A DNA stretch of 64,000 nt from Hamiltosporidium tvaerminnensis (lineage: Eukaryota; Microsporidia; Dubosqiidae). How positions within the stretch are numbered: position 1 is the first letter of the stretch; each line of letters starts with the position of its first letter. The position numbers were made by a program, and so were the translations under genes. The notes beneath the pieces are model-generated. The model saw only the letters and a program-made list of their open reading frames with translations, searched no databases and was not told the DNA's origin. Of this stretch, positions 47,755 to 57,710 are shown one piece after another. The DNA lies in contig CM061249.1 in assembly GCA_022605425.2 (NCBI GenBank), positions 434,001 to 498,000 on the forward strand. Reading direction: 5' to 3'.

Positions 47755-49144
47755 TTACGATATCGCATGTTGATTAATTGCAGAAAATAAATTTTTTGCG
47801 TTTAATCTAGTGTGACAAAGTCTTTCAACTCTTGATATAAGTTTGCTCTGTACTTCTTCAAATGAGCTACATGTTGGGATTCCTCTGCCATCTTCTATTA
47901 TTCCTAAATATTTGTAAACACTAACACCTTCTAGAAGAGTAGCAGTATCTTCACAACGTGTATCATTTGTGGCTGACTTCTCTTTGTTAATCTCTAAGCC
48001 AATTTCCTCTAAAAATACCTTAGCCTCGCCTGTCATAGCACTCAATGTCGAACTGTCTTTAGCAAGGAGCTTTAGATCATCAATAAACAAGAATGATTAG
48101 TAGAATGAGATTCTGCATCTGTTTGTACTGTCACTTTTGTGTATTTTTCATTAAGTTTTCGGCTTAATGGATCCATACACAACACAAATAACAAAGGTGA
48201 CAGACTTTCTCCTTGTAGAATCCCTCTATCAATCTTCTTGCTCATGATTTTTTCAGGCCCTACTGATATATCAATTTTCCATTTTGATATAATTACCTTA
48301 ATAAATTTCAGGATCCAATCAGGTAAATTAAGGTTTTCAATGCATTGAGTTAAATAAGCATGATCTTTTAAATCATAAGCCTTTTTAAAATCATCCATGT
48401 TGCCTTAAGATTATTTCCATACTCTTTATTTAGGGCAATAATTAGTAAAGCCTGCTCTTTCGCTCCCTGCACACCTCTTACCGCCCCTAATTGGTTCTCT
48501 GCAAGCAACCTTCGCCTTTCCACTTCAATTTGAGCGACTTTCGTTACACACTTTGTCGTTAACTTGTAAAGGTTGGACATACAAGTAATTGGCCTGTAGT
48601 CAGAGCCTCTTCGTGGGATTCCTTTCGGTATCAAATAGGTAAGCCCGCAGTAAAACCAATCAGCTTGAGGTGTTCCTCCTAAACATATAACTTTCACAAT
48701 ATCATAAATATATTTGTGAAGAGTTGTAAGTTTCTTAATGAAAAAATTGTAAATACCATCAATTCCAGCAGCTTTCCAATTAGAGAGCCAATTAATGATA
48801 CTTACAAATTCATCAAGTGAACGAAACGTAGTCGGATGATTATCTGATACAAATGGAATCAAATAATCATCATACGTGACTGTGTCATCATTTTTGTTCC
48901 ACATTGTAGACCAAAAACTCACAATTTCATCACGGCTAACCACATGCTCGGATTCCACACGCTCAGATAACCCACGATAAAATCGACCTCGGAAAAGCTC
49001 AAACATACGATTCTCTTTTCGGAATTGCTTCCTACTTTCATGCATCGAAATTTTTTTCTCGTAAACATTCAAAGACTCATTCTTCTTAACTAAAGCCTCA
49101 GAAAGATCAGTTACACTGCTTAAGTTTAAATTAAACTCTCGCAT
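47755..49144 (-). pseudogene. Retrotransposon reverse transcriptase region
   Basis: Continues in frame after the 49166 stop. RT blocks can be followed in order: NWKAAGIDGIYNFFIKKL, YLIPKGIPRRGSDYRPITCM, the KATWM / DDFKKAYD block where the frame shifts (48368-48398), RGILQGESLSPLLFVLCMDPLS, the frame shift before the catalytic motif (about 48085), FIDDLKLLAKDS carrying the two catalytic Asp, and YKYLGIIED. The frame ends at the TAA 47755-47757. Block spelling (SPLLFVLCMDPLS, YKYLGI) is that of the RLE group rather than the jockey/CR1 type seen at 7.2 and 30 kb. Confidence 0.85.
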
Positions 49145-49165
49145 GATTTTCTTAAGGCTCTTCGT

Positions 49166-50113
49166 TTAAGAGGTGGAGAGCTTTTCCTGCTTACGAGCCT
49201 TCTCGAGAAGATCTTTGGAAAGTACTAACTTAGAAATTTTACTTTCTATGTTTTCCTTCCAAGCGGATCTAGGCTTTTCTTTGCGTGTTGCCTCGTCATA
49301 GCATACATGGGCTGCCTGGATTATCCGTGCCACTGCCGTTATCGTCATAGGCACATAAGATTCAGCATACTCACCGATAATTCGATTAATAAGGTCCAAA
49401 ACTTTACTGTCAACCAATTCACTTGGAAGCTTTCGAGTTCGGACCACCACTTTTCCAATTTCCTTCTCCGTGATTTCTTTGATTTTACTCAAGAATTTAT
49501 CTCTCAGGTTTATGTACTCCGTGGTGTCAGTCAGGGTGCATGGCTCAGTGAGGCAAGTGGCGATTCTACGTCGCTCTCTATTCTCTTCTTGCCTTATTTC
49601 CCTTTCTGCCTTATTTTGTGCGAGTTATTTAAACGCATCGATATCTATTGTGCAGCTAAATTTCTCATTATAGTACCTCAGAGTAACGGGCCAGCCATTT
49701 CTGGGCATTCTCTCAAACCTCTTTTGCACTGCTAGAATAGCAGATCTAGGCCATTCCTGCCCTACGACTGTGACAGAGTCAAGTATTGAGTGCAATACCA
49801 CCAGTCGATTCCCTTCTAGAATGGCATGTGTATTGAGGTTTGTCATGCCGTTGGCTGGTCCAAACGCAGTGGCATCGGTACCAGAAGACGAGGGTATGGT
49901 GTCAACCAAGCAGACTAGACTATTCTGGCAACTACTGCTTGGTGGTTGGTGGGTGGTGTTATGGAAGGTCGGTGGAGGTGGAAGTCTCTCGGATAACATT
50001 GCTACATCTACATCACACATCAAAATCTCTACTGCGGTGTTCTCCAGGTTGTTTACAGCCTTTATTTTTTCATTTCTTATATTTCCGCTGTCTACTTTTT
50101 TCCTTCTACCCAT
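49166..50113 (-). pseudogene. Retrotransposon N-terminal region
   Basis: ATG at 50113 (MGRRKKVDSGNIRNEK). It is open to a TAA at 49625 and, in the same frame, continues (LAQNKAEREIRQEENRERRR) to a second TAA at 49166. The first 160 residues contain a Pro/Ser-rich stretch and no clear zinc finger; the later part is helical and charged. No known domain apart from its position ahead of RT. The TAA at 49625 and that at 49166 are both conserved in copy 2. Confidence 0.7.
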
Positions 50114-50236
50114 TTTTACTAAAAAAATAAATATATTTTGATATGTAATTATAAACCAAAAGCTGTTTTCTACTAAGCCTTATTCGTTTTATAAATCTCA
50201 TTATAAATAATATTTTCTAGACCAAAAATTTCTTAT

Positions 50237-50362
50237 TTAGATATTAGATATTAGATATTAGATATTAGATATTAGATATTAGATATTAGATATTAGATAT
50301 TAGATATTAGATATTAGATATTAGATATTAGATATTAGATATTAGATATTAGATATTAGATA
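50237..50362. repeat. Heptanucleotide array (TTAGATA)18
   Basis: Eighteen uninterrupted copies of TTAGATA, 126 bp, between the 5' end of the retrotransposon and the 3' end of the mannosyltransferase gene. No unit differs from the others. The unit is not a known telomere repeat. Confidence 0.95.
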
Positions 50363-50487
50363 TACTATTTCAAAGAAACAATTGCCAAATATTAAAAATG
50401 TAAAAATGATGTAAACCTAAAAATTATCGTATGAATCAAGCAATTTAATATTTTATAGATGATTATTATACTTTTTACTCTTTAAAA

Positions 50488-52458
50488 CTAACATATAAAT
50501 CCTTTTTCTTCTTCAAACAGTACATGGATATATTTAAAAGTATTTATAATTTCATATTCGTAAAAAACGTTAGAATATTTTTCAAAAATATGCTTATAAA
50601 TTAAAATATAGTCATATCCTTCAAAAGAGTTATTAATAGATTTGTCTATAAAGGCATTATCAGTATCATCTCTATTGTTATTATTTCTCATTTCTTTTTC
50701 GACTTTTTCATCTACAATTTTGTCATTATCTATTTTATTATTTTTATCCTTTTTGCTTTCCAATTGCGTTTTATAACTTTCACTTGTGGCTTCCAATAAA
50801 TCCATATACATTTCATATTCATAGAAAATAACTTTTTGCCCATCAAATCTTTTACAGACAACTAAATCTTTCATTTTAACTGTTATGTCAGGATTTCTAG
50901 AAACGCTTTTTATATTTACATTTTCATAGCAAATAAAAGAATATACTGGTAAAGAATATGGACAGACAAAATAAAGTATTTCAATATTTTTTGTATTTTG
51001 GACCACAGATATATCTTTACCCAATACATTTTGGAAATCAACAGATATTTCGATTTTATTTCTTTCCGAATTCTTTATATTTTTATTCTTGTAGAAATCC
51101 AAATCTGTATTTGCTGCAAAAAAACTTTCTGTCAGTATTTTTTCGACTTCTGTTTTCATAAAAAAACTAATATCAAAAGTATTTTGATGTACCAATCCGA
51201 TATAAAGTCCTATAAAAAATGTTATATAAAGATCAACATATAAAACACCGGAGTATAACTTTTTACGTATATAATTTATACCACCCGTATTTCTGTAAGA
51301 CATTTTATTAATACTTATAGCACATAAAAGATTACAAAAAGGTATAACAGGGACAATAAACCGCATTTCTTTATGCTTTAATGCAGAATAAAATATTAAA
51401 TAAATTAAAACAGATATAGCAATATTTTGATTGGCGTTAAAATTCAAAAATAAAAATGTACCAGTAAAACCTGTTAAAACAATGAAAAACCATACGTAAC
51501 TTAGTACGTGTTGTTCGCCAAACACTTCACTTACTGACCACCTTACATTTACATTAAAAAATACAAAAGGAACAAATGTTAATTCCTTATAAAAATAACT
51601 GTCCACCAAAGCCATCAATAGTACTAATAAAAGACAACAAGGTATATTCTTTATAAATACCATGATAATACTTAATACTCTTCTACCATATCTATTATAT
51701 AAATCAAGATCTTCAGCATCTTCAAAATCATTAATCTTAGAATTTATAACAGAAACCTCTGTGTCTATTTGTCCTTTGATTTTAGATTGGCCATGTGTAT
51801 CATCAGATTTGTAAATATCTTTATTTTTTGTATCTTTGATAGATTCTTTCGTTTTATAATCATTGCTTTTGTCTTCTGGCTTATAACATTCCTTTGCATC
51901 ATTGTAAGAGATATTTTCTTCGTAATGATTATATTTATTATCTTGTTTATAATTTACTTGATTATCTGCAAGTTTGAGTTGTTCGTTATCTTTCTCAGAA
52001 TAGAAACATTCTTTGTAATTATTAAAATCAGTATTTTTTTCATTTGCAGATTTTTTTAAATTTTCATCGATTTTGGAATCTGTTTTACTACAAAAAATAT
52101 TTCTTATTTTAAAAAACGCTTCAACGAATTTATTCTTAATCATACGTATTATATAAAGACAAATACAACATACCTTCACAAGCTTCAAATAATTAACTAT
52201 GCTATGCAATTTAGAGCAAGTTACTGGATTTACATTTTCTGTTCTATCTTTTGACTGGTTGCAATCATTATTATTTGTTTCATTACATTCTAATTTTTCC
52301 AGTTGTAAATTATTAGATTCAGGAAGATTCTTTTTATTCTTTCTCATTTTATCATCTTCGATTGATGAATAATTTTTTTGGAAAACAGCAAAAAAAATAT
52401 GAACACCACTCAAAAATAAAATACTTGAACGTAAATAGAAAATAAAACACAAACACAA
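50488..52458 (-). CDS. GPI10: GPI mannosyltransferase 3 (PIG-B/Gpi10 type), C-terminal segment
   Basis: Larger part of a GT22 mannosyltransferase, which adds the third mannose to the GPI anchor precursor in the ER lumen. Visible family features: DSYFYKELTFVPFVFFNVN, VSEVFGEQHVLSY and HKEMRFIVPVIPF, in family order, then a C-terminal part with CPYSLPVYSF and YILIYKHIFEKYSNVFYEYEI. Several membrane helices. Between the first helices and the DSYFY block lies a ~190-residue hydrophilic, Lys/Asn/Asp/Glu-rich insertion (about residues 40-235 of this segment) that relatives lack. Its first residues overlap the upstream segment by 49 bp in another frame: one frameshift near 52420-52445 separates the two. 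The first Met of this segment is internal in the family and not a real start. Confidence 0.85.
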   Translation of the reverse strand: MCLCFIFYLRSSILFLSGVHIFFAVFQKNYSSIEDDKMRKNKKNLPESNNLQLEKLECNETNNNDCNQSKDRTENVNPVTCSKLHSIVNYLKLVKVCCICLYIIRMIKNKFVEAFFKIRNIFCSKTDSKIDENLKKSANEKNTDFNNYKECFYSEKDNEQLKLADNQVNYKQDNKYNHYEENISYNDAKECYKPEDKSNDYKTKESIKDTKNKDIYKSDDTHGQSKIKGQIDTEVSVINSKINDFEDAEDLDLYNRYGRRVLSIIMVFIKNIPCCLLLVLLMALVDSYFYKELTFVPFVFFNVNVRWSVSEVFGEQHVLSYVWFFIVLTGFTGTFLFLNFNANQNIAISVLIYLIFYSALKHKEMRFIVPVIPFCNLLCAISINKMSYRNTGGINYIRKKLYSGVLYVDLYITFFIGLYIGLVHQNTFDISFFMKTEVEKILTESFFAANTDLDFYKNKNIKNSERNKIEISVDFQNVLGKDISVVQNTKNIEILYFVCPYSLPVYSFICYENVNIKSVSRNPDITVKMKDLVVCKRFDGQKVIFYEYEMYMDLLEATSESYKTQLESKKDKNNKIDNDKIVDEKVEKEMRNNNNRDDTDNAFIDKSINNSFEGYDYILIYKHIFEKYSNVFYEYEIINTFKYIHVLFEEEKGFIC

Positions 52459-53375
52459 AAAGGAATTGTAGGTGTTTTAAATGTTTCTAGAGCATATAAA
52501 CACAATACAGCCATAAAAAGTTCAAAAGAGTTTATATGAGATCGAGGGGAATATAACCACAATCCATGTGAAAGCGCAGTAACATAGATAAGTGTATCCT
52601 CGTCTGCTTTATAAATAGTTCCGAGTTTTATTATAAGATAATCTGCCAACCCCGCGATTATTCCATTTACTATTTTAGAAACCAAATATCCATATTTACC
52701 ATACAAAGGTAAGATTGAATACTTGACTACCATTTCATCAAAAAACTGATATTTCGACTCCAATATTACCAAAACAACCAAATATAAATTATTTAGTATA
52801 TTTAGATGGCTTAAAAATCCTATAATCTGTCTTAAACCAAATCTTTCGAGATTATTATTTTGAAAATTTGTTTTCCTTATTTTTAAAACCTCTTTTTTCC
52901 CCATACATTTTAAAGCAACATCATCTTTAGGACAATTAATAATTTGATTTCTATTTTTGGTCTTTTCGTTAATAAGAAACCTACCAGAATCAGTTAATTT
53001 AAAAATACATAACACCACAGTAAAACAACATAAAAGACAAAGAAATATAAAATTCAAAAACAAAAAAATATTAAAATTATTCCGTATATAAACCAGACAA
53101 AAAAATCTAAAAACATCGCTAAATATCTTAAAAAAGTAAAGTGGTATAAAATATAAAAGAACATAATTAACCGATCTTATACCAATCATCCAATCCCATG
53201 TAAGTGTTCCTTTAGTATAAAAAATATAATTTATAGGTTCAAGATTCTGCCATATTTCATCCGGTTCAAATACTGTTTTGAGAAGAAATGAATTGTTAAG
53301 TCTGTAAAGAATAAAAAATAGAAGAAGATTGTTCTTATGGTTTTCAAAATCATAAAAGGGTAAAAGTAAACGCAA
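52410..53375 (-). CDS. GPI10: GPI mannosyltransferase 3 (PIG-B/Gpi10 type), N-terminal segment
   Basis: Carries the luminal catalytic loop of GT22 enzymes, FEPDEIWQNLEPINYIFY (family pattern PDE-WQ-LE, with the catalytic acidic pair), TLTWDWMIGIRS, and several helices, then runs into the downstream segment by a frameshift. In this frame the 5' end is not an ATG: a stop precedes the TTG at 53375. The ATG at 53353, with CCC 5 bases upstream, is in the neighbouring frame and would join this one across an A6 run (+ strand 53313-53318). So the gene probably starts at 53353 with a second indel near 53315. Whether these are real mutations or assembly errors is open. Confidence 0.82.
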   Translation of the reverse strand: MRLLLPFYDFENHKNNLLLFFILYRLNNSFLLKTVFEPDEIWQNLEPINYIFYTKGTLTWDWMIGIRSVNYVLLYFIPLYFFKIFSDVFRFFCLVYIRNNFNIFLFLNFIFLCLLCCFTVVLCIFKLTDSGRFLINEKTKNRNQIINCPKDDVALKCMGKKEVLKIRKTNFQNNNLERFGLRQIIGFLSHLNILNNLYLVVLVILESKYQFFDEMVVKYSILPLYGKYGYLVSKIVNGIIAGLADYLIIKLGTIYKADEDTLIYVTALSHGLWLYSPRSHINSFELFMAVLCLYALETFKTPTIPFCVCVLFSIYVQVFYF

Positions 53376-53395
53376 TTAAAGTTTATTTTAATCAT

Positions 53396-54568
53396 TTTAT
53401 AAAAAGATAAATTAAAATATATTTATAAAAATTAATTTTTTATTTTTGTGAGTATTTTATTTATAATATTTGTTTAAAATCATTTCTTTTAAATTTCATT
53501 TCATTTTCGCACTTCAAACTTCTCATATTTCTGCTCAGTGGATTTCAATTTCATTTTTTACTTTAAAATTATTTATTATTTTAAACGAGTTGCAAGTAAT
53601 TTTCTTTCACTTTCTACTCTAAATCTTCTTAAAAAACAGGATTAAATCAAGTTATAGAGTTGAAAAAAAAAGAATCAAATAGCCAATAAAATTTTACCCA
53701 AATATATTTGTCAATGTTTTATTTAAAATATTAAATTTATCTTGAGAAACTACGTAATTATGAAATCATTGAATGAAATTATAAAAAAAAATGTTTTACA
53801 AATAAATATTTTTTGCAAAGAAGATTTCACAAGACAGAAACTCATGATCAAAATTTTAATTTGGTATATTATGCCCTCCTTTTTTTACTCTTGATTCGAT
53901 GCATTATATAATTATTTAAATCTTTAATACTCTTTTTCGTTTCTTTCTGTATTTTTAATTATTTTTACCTACGAAATAAACAGTAAATATAACTCAGAAA
54001 TAATAAACACCAATAAATATAAAAGAATAATTGAAGATTTTCTTGTATCTTTAATTCATATTTCGAAGTAACTATATTACTGGTATAAATTAAATTTAAT
54101 TGTAGTAAATCAGATTATGTATATTTTATAAAAATATACGGAATATAAAATATATGAAGATTATATTTTCTAAAATTGATATGGAATGCAGGCTTTACCA
54201 TATTTTGCTATAAAAATATAGATTTATCACTTTTATTTACAAAAAAAATATTTACACACATTAAAACTACAACAATTTCAAATTATAAACTAGTATATAT
54301 TACAGTAGAAAATAGAATTACATTCAATGGATACAAATTTTTAAATATTTAGAAAAAATCGTATAACAGACGATTGCACCTTAACCAATATTTAACTAAA
54401 AAGGAGCTTTCAAAGTAAACTTAAAATATTTTTCAATTATTTTGTCGAGGCTTTTAGAATTAAAAATAATTTAATCAATTTTATATTGCATCTGTTAAAA
54501 ATACATCCCAGAAAAAGTTATCCGAATGCCTTTCATAACTTGATAGTCCTTATATATCCTACTTTGAT
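53396..54568. other. Gene-free AT-rich stretch
   Basis: About 1.2 kb without a supported gene or repeat. Confidence 0.5.
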
Positions 54569-54716
54569 ATTAGAAAGTTCTTATTTTTTTCTAAATTAAA
54601 TAAACTTTTAGCAAAAATGTTAAGAGTTTTGATTATTTTTAACAAAAAGAATATAATTATATAGAAAATTTTATAAAAAGTTTATTTGATTTAGAAGAAA
54701 ATAAGAACTTTCTAAT
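54569..54716. repeat. 148-bp inverted-repeat (MITE-like) element
   Basis: Two ~41-bp arms, 54569-54610 and 54676-54716, are near-perfect reverse complements (left ATTAGAAAGTTCTTATTTTT..., right ...AAAATAAGAACTTTCTAAT) around a 65-bp A/T-rich loop. Only a few mismatches. It is too regular for chance. No obvious target duplication and no second copy seen in the window. Confidence 0.75.
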
Positions 54717-55026
54717 CAGAATGAGGAAATAAATTCTAAAAAAAACATTATAAAGAGACATAAGAGTTGTTGAGATAAATTTTTATCTTTATGATTAAAA
54801 AATATTGTAAATAGATCCAAATATAAAATGAAAATTAAAAACTGGCAGTAAAATAAATCACAAGTAGAAAGTAAAAACAATATAAGCTAATCATTTATTG
54901 AAAGAGAACCAAGTAAATATTAAATAAATAAATTTTATATGATGCTATTGGTCAGGCAGATTAAATTTTTTTAATTTTGAGCCATTTTTTTGATTTGTTA
55001 TTTGATAGCATAATACAGAATTTTAT
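54717..55026. other. AT-rich spacer, nothing seen
   Basis: About 310 bp before the tRNA-like gene; no gene or element recognised. Confidence 0.4.
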
Positions 55027-55099
55027 GACCAGGCGGTGCAAGGATGACGCTCTTCGATTGGCACTCGATAGGTTGTAGGTTCGAATCCTGTCCTGGTCA
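55027..55099 (+). tRNA. tRNA-like gene, anticodon position reads GGC
   Basis: Exactly 73 nt. The acceptor stem GACCAGG/CCTGGTC pairs at all 7 positions; the T arm is GTAGG-TTCGAAT-CCTGT with two wobbles and a perfect B box GGTTCGAATCC; the D arm has GTGC-AAGGATG-ACGC with G18G19. Counting by standard numbering, the anticodon loop is TTGGCAC on a 4-bp stem (TCGA/TCGA), giving GGC (Ala). However, the G3:U70 pair that defines tRNA-Ala is absent (C3:G70 here), position 8 is C instead of U, and the anticodon and D stems are weak. It is therefore either an unusual or decaying tRNA, or its identity is not Ala. It is followed by a T5 run. Confidence 0.7.
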
Positions 55100-55100
55100 C

Positions 55101-55105
55101 TTTTT
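55101..55105 (+). terminator. T5 run, RNA polymerase III terminator
   Basis: TTTTT directly 2 bases after the tRNA-like gene, the standard Pol III stop. Confidence 0.55.
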
Positions 55106-55344
55106 ATGATTACCGTAAACTATAAATTTTTCAGTACAATGTGAATATCTCCTTTTTTATTTTAGAATTTTTATACTTTATTTACATTATAACATAGATA
55201 CTTCTAGCCAAATCTTTTATTTAAAAATTGATTCGAAAATTTACTTTTTTAGATATAAATTTCACAAGGTTTGATTAAAAATAATTTTAAGATTTTTTAT
55301 TCTACCCTACCCTTATAATTAATTACTTGCTTATTCCGTTCCTC

Positions 55345-55551
55345 TTTTACCTCTCAGTGTCGAGGATGAACAAATGAATGTTTTCCATCTGTTTCTTTTA
55401 ATCATTGTAACACGGGATTATAGGGGAATGGCCTATAGATTCGGTGTGGTTTATATCTCACAACAACGGCAGCAATAATTTTAATACGTATTTTAGACGT
55501 TCATTACTAAACAGGAAGTTTTTAATGTGGTTATCCTCCTTCCACATCTTA
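55345..55551 (-). repeat. Fragment of dispersed repeat, subtype shared with 121-346
   Basis: Aligns with 121-346: CTCTTTTAC-TTTCAGTGT, AACACGGGATTATAGGGGA, GCAGCAATAATTTT and the end AAACAGGAAGTTTTTAATGTGG. The right part is the 5' end of the ~720-bp repeat on the minus strand. Confidence 0.65.
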
Positions 55552-56152
55552 TAATTTATTACTTGACGTAATAGAAAACACTTGGGTATGTCCACTCAAC
55601 ATATTTTGTACAGATTACATCTTTTGATCTGAATTTAAGCGTAAAACGAAATGTATTCTCTTAGTTTAGAAATAATATCATAACGTTTTTAAATTATTTT
55701 GATTTAATATAAAAAGTGCGAACAGCAATAATTATTTTCATATATGAAATAATAATTAGATTTGAGTTTCAATTTACATTAAATTTTAAGTTATTTAAAC
55801 TAAAAAAAAGATTTTTTTTACTGAGATCAAAATTATAAAATTACACATAGTACTTAATATTGTAAATTTATTGATTTTTAATACAGTTGAATGGTTAAAG
55901 GAATAAATGTTTAAGAATATAGTATTATTCACCAAATATATAATTTTTGAATTTGTTACTTTAAAAAATAGATATTTTGATATAATTAGTCTCTAAAATT
56001 ATTAATTAAGTTTGATCTACAAGACATGATTATTTTTTTAATAAATTTTATAATGAAATTTTTTTGGCTAATAAACCTACTTTTCGAAAATAAATATAAA
56101 TTTAAGTCTTTAAAACGAATTATGAGTCAGATTCTCAAATATAATTTATAAA
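55552..56152. other. Gene-free AT-rich stretch
   Basis: No gene seen in 600 bp. Confidence 0.45.
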
Positions 56153-56199
56153 ATGAGTATGCAGAAATAAGAGTGGACATAAGAATAAAAACTGATAGA
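56153..56199 (+). repeat. 47-bp fragment of the RLE retrotransposon endonuclease region
   Basis: Reads GAGTATGCAGAAATAAGAGT and then GGACATAAGAATAAAAACTGA, which is a near-exact sense-strand match to the NEYAEIRVDTRIKTD coding part of the element (47035-46995 region). Only this short piece is recognisable. It is less diverged than the 15.5-kb relic. Confidence 0.7.
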
Positions 56200-56313
56200 T
56201 AATATCAAGCAAGATAGACTTTATATATTTTTCCATAAAATTTTAGTTATATAACGCCCTATACAAGGGTTATCTAATAAGTTTATTTTTAAGATTTGTA
56301 TCAAATTACAAAT

Positions 56314-56516
56314 CTTATGACTTATGACTTATGACTTATGACTTATGACTTATGACTTATGACTTATGACTTATGACTTATGACTTATGACTTATGACTT
56401 ATGACTTATGACTTATGACTTATGACTTATGACTTATGACTTATGACTTATGACTTATGACTTATGACTTATGACTTATGACTTATGACTTATGACTTAT
56501 GACTTATGACTTATGA
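56314..56516. repeat. Heptanucleotide array (CTTATGA)29
   Basis: Twenty-nine perfect tandem copies of CTTATGA, 203 bp, with no variant unit. Same unit length (7) as the array at 50237-50362 but a different sequence. Confidence 0.95.
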
Positions 56517-56823
56517 AGAGAATTAAATATAATAAGTATTTTTTATAAGTGTAGCGTCGAGATAATTTCTTATTTGATTGCATTATGTAATATTTTAGCA
56601 ATATATATAATATATATTTTATGACAAATTATCATCCAATTGTAGTACAAAAAAATTAATTACATATTATTTGAAGGATAAAGAAAATCAGTATTAAGAC
56701 AATCAAATAATACAATTAAAAATAGGAAATTATGGCTTAAGAAATCAATCGTAAAGAAAATATAAACTAATCATCTATAAAAAAGCATTTTTTTTCATAA
56801 AATATAATTATAAATAGAAAGTC

Positions 56824-56964
56824 ATGTCTCAAGAAAATATCAACGAAAAACTACAAACCAAGTCACACTTAAAACAACTATATCATCTTTACTACGTTTA
56901 CAATGCATATTTAAAAGATAATGTACCAACACGTATACCTGTGACTAAAAAAACCTATCAATAA
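56824..56964 (+). CDS. Small hypothetical protein, 46 residues
   Basis: ATG to TAA with balanced codon use: a charged start (MSQENINEKLQTKSHLKQ), a Tyr-rich helix (LYHLYYVYNAYLKDN) and a basic end (VPTRIPVTKKTYQ). In this base composition 46 sense codons are not rare by chance, but the amino-acid mix (few Phe/Asn/Lys homopolymers, several Pro/Thr/Gln) looks protein-like. It lies 215 bp upstream of the uridine kinase gene on the same strand. No family recognised. Confidence 0.4.
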   Translation: MSQENINEKLQTKSHLKQLYHLYYVYNAYLKDNVPTRIPVTKKTYQ

Positions 56965-57179
56965 ACAGAACCTTCAAATAATTGCAATCCAATCAAATTT
57001 TAAAAACCTTTGATAAAAAAAAATGCTTAAAATAGAACAAATCATATGAAATTGAAAAATCAAATCTCCTTTTTCTTCACAATTATTCATATTAAATATC
57101 CTCCTTTTCCTTTCAACAAACCACCCCTTTATTATCTTCTAATCCTATAAATTACATCCTTCCCTACATTACCCTCCTT

Positions 57180-57710
57180 ATGACTCTACATCGGTCAAAT
57201 AACAGAGACACATTTCATAAACTTACTAAAATTATCAAACAGCAATATAGCACTTTTACATCTCAAAACAAATATATTGTTTGTATTCAAGGATGTAGTG
57301 CATCGGGTAAATCTACACTTGCTTTAAATATTAAGAATACCCTTGAACAACACAATATATCTGTTTATGTTATACATCTTGACCAATATTATAAGAGTCT
57401 GAGTAAATCTAACGAGGATATAAAGGGTGTTATGAATGAGGGTAGTAACTTAGAGGGTGTTAATATCAACACTAGTGAATTTAAGGGTGGTAACACATGT
57501 AGTGGTGATTTAAAGGGGGATAATTATACTACTACTAATCATAAGGGTGTTAATATCAATATAAGTAATAATAAGGGTGTTAATATTAATACTACTAATC
57601 ATAAGGGTGTTAATAATAGTACTAGTAATCATAAGGGTGTTAATACTAATACATACGATTTTGATAACCCTTCAGCTATTGACTGGTTAAACGTACATAA
57701 AACCCTTTAG
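57180..57710 (+). CDS. Uridine kinase, N-terminal segment
   Basis: Phosphorylates uridine/cytidine to UMP/CMP in pyrimidine salvage. ATG at 57180 with CCC a few bases upstream. The P-loop is GCSASGKST at residues 38-46; VIHLDQYYKS matches the family strand with the Asp and Tyr that hold the nucleoside. The next family motif, FDNPSAIDW (family FDHPDAFD), comes only after an ~80-residue insertion of ten-residue repeats of the NHKGVNINTT kind. The frame stops at 57708-57710; the homologous sequence resumes in the -1 frame from 57701 across an A4 run (57699-57702), so one missing base explains the break. Pseudogene or assembly indel. Confidence 0.85.
   Translation: MTLHRSNNRDTFHKLTKIIKQQYSTFTSQNKYIVCIQGCSASGKSTLALNIKNTLEQHNISVYVIHLDQYYKSLSKSNEDIKGVMNEGSNLEGVNINTSEFKGGNTCSGDLKGDNYTTTNHKGVNINISNNKGVNINTTNHKGVNNSTSNHKGVNTNTYDFDNPSAIDWLNVHKTL
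57420..57651 (+). repeat. Coding 30-bp tandem repeat (KGVN type), sense orientation
   Basis: About seven to eight units of 30 bp with the core AAGGGTGTTAAT, the last four nearly regular (AATCATAAGGGTGTTAATA and variants). They encode the KGVN repeats of the first insertion in uridine kinase. Confidence 0.85.

Larger units (their letters stand above)
46353..50113 (-). mobile_element. RLE-type non-LTR retrotransposon (R4/Dong-like), copy 1, nearly full length
   Basis: About 3.76 kb on the minus strand with N-terminal region, reverse transcriptase, CCHC knuckle and restriction-like endonuclease in the order of the R2/R4/CRE group. The 3' end (TTAACCCAGAATTTTATT-AAATAAA) is shared with 41089 and 60428, while the flanks differ, so these are separate insertions. 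The single long reading frame is interrupted by three in-frame TAA codons (49625-49627, 49166-49168, 47755-47757) and two frameshifts (near 48385 and 48085). All five interruptions are also found in copy 2. The 5' edge is uncertain but lies just beyond 50113. Confidence 0.88.

Noticed and set aside
49770-50141. 123-codon frame on the + strand
   Set aside because: Antisense of the retrotransposon N-terminal region, which has matching sense frames in two copies.
50237-50362. Telomere repeat
   Set aside because: TTAGATA resembles TTAGG-type repeats, but it is internal, 18 copies, and flanked by genes on both sides.
55036-55056. Resemblance to U6 snRNA (GCAAGGATGAC)
   Set aside because: The string matches the U6 core, but the flanks form tRNA acceptor and T arms and no other U6 parts are present.
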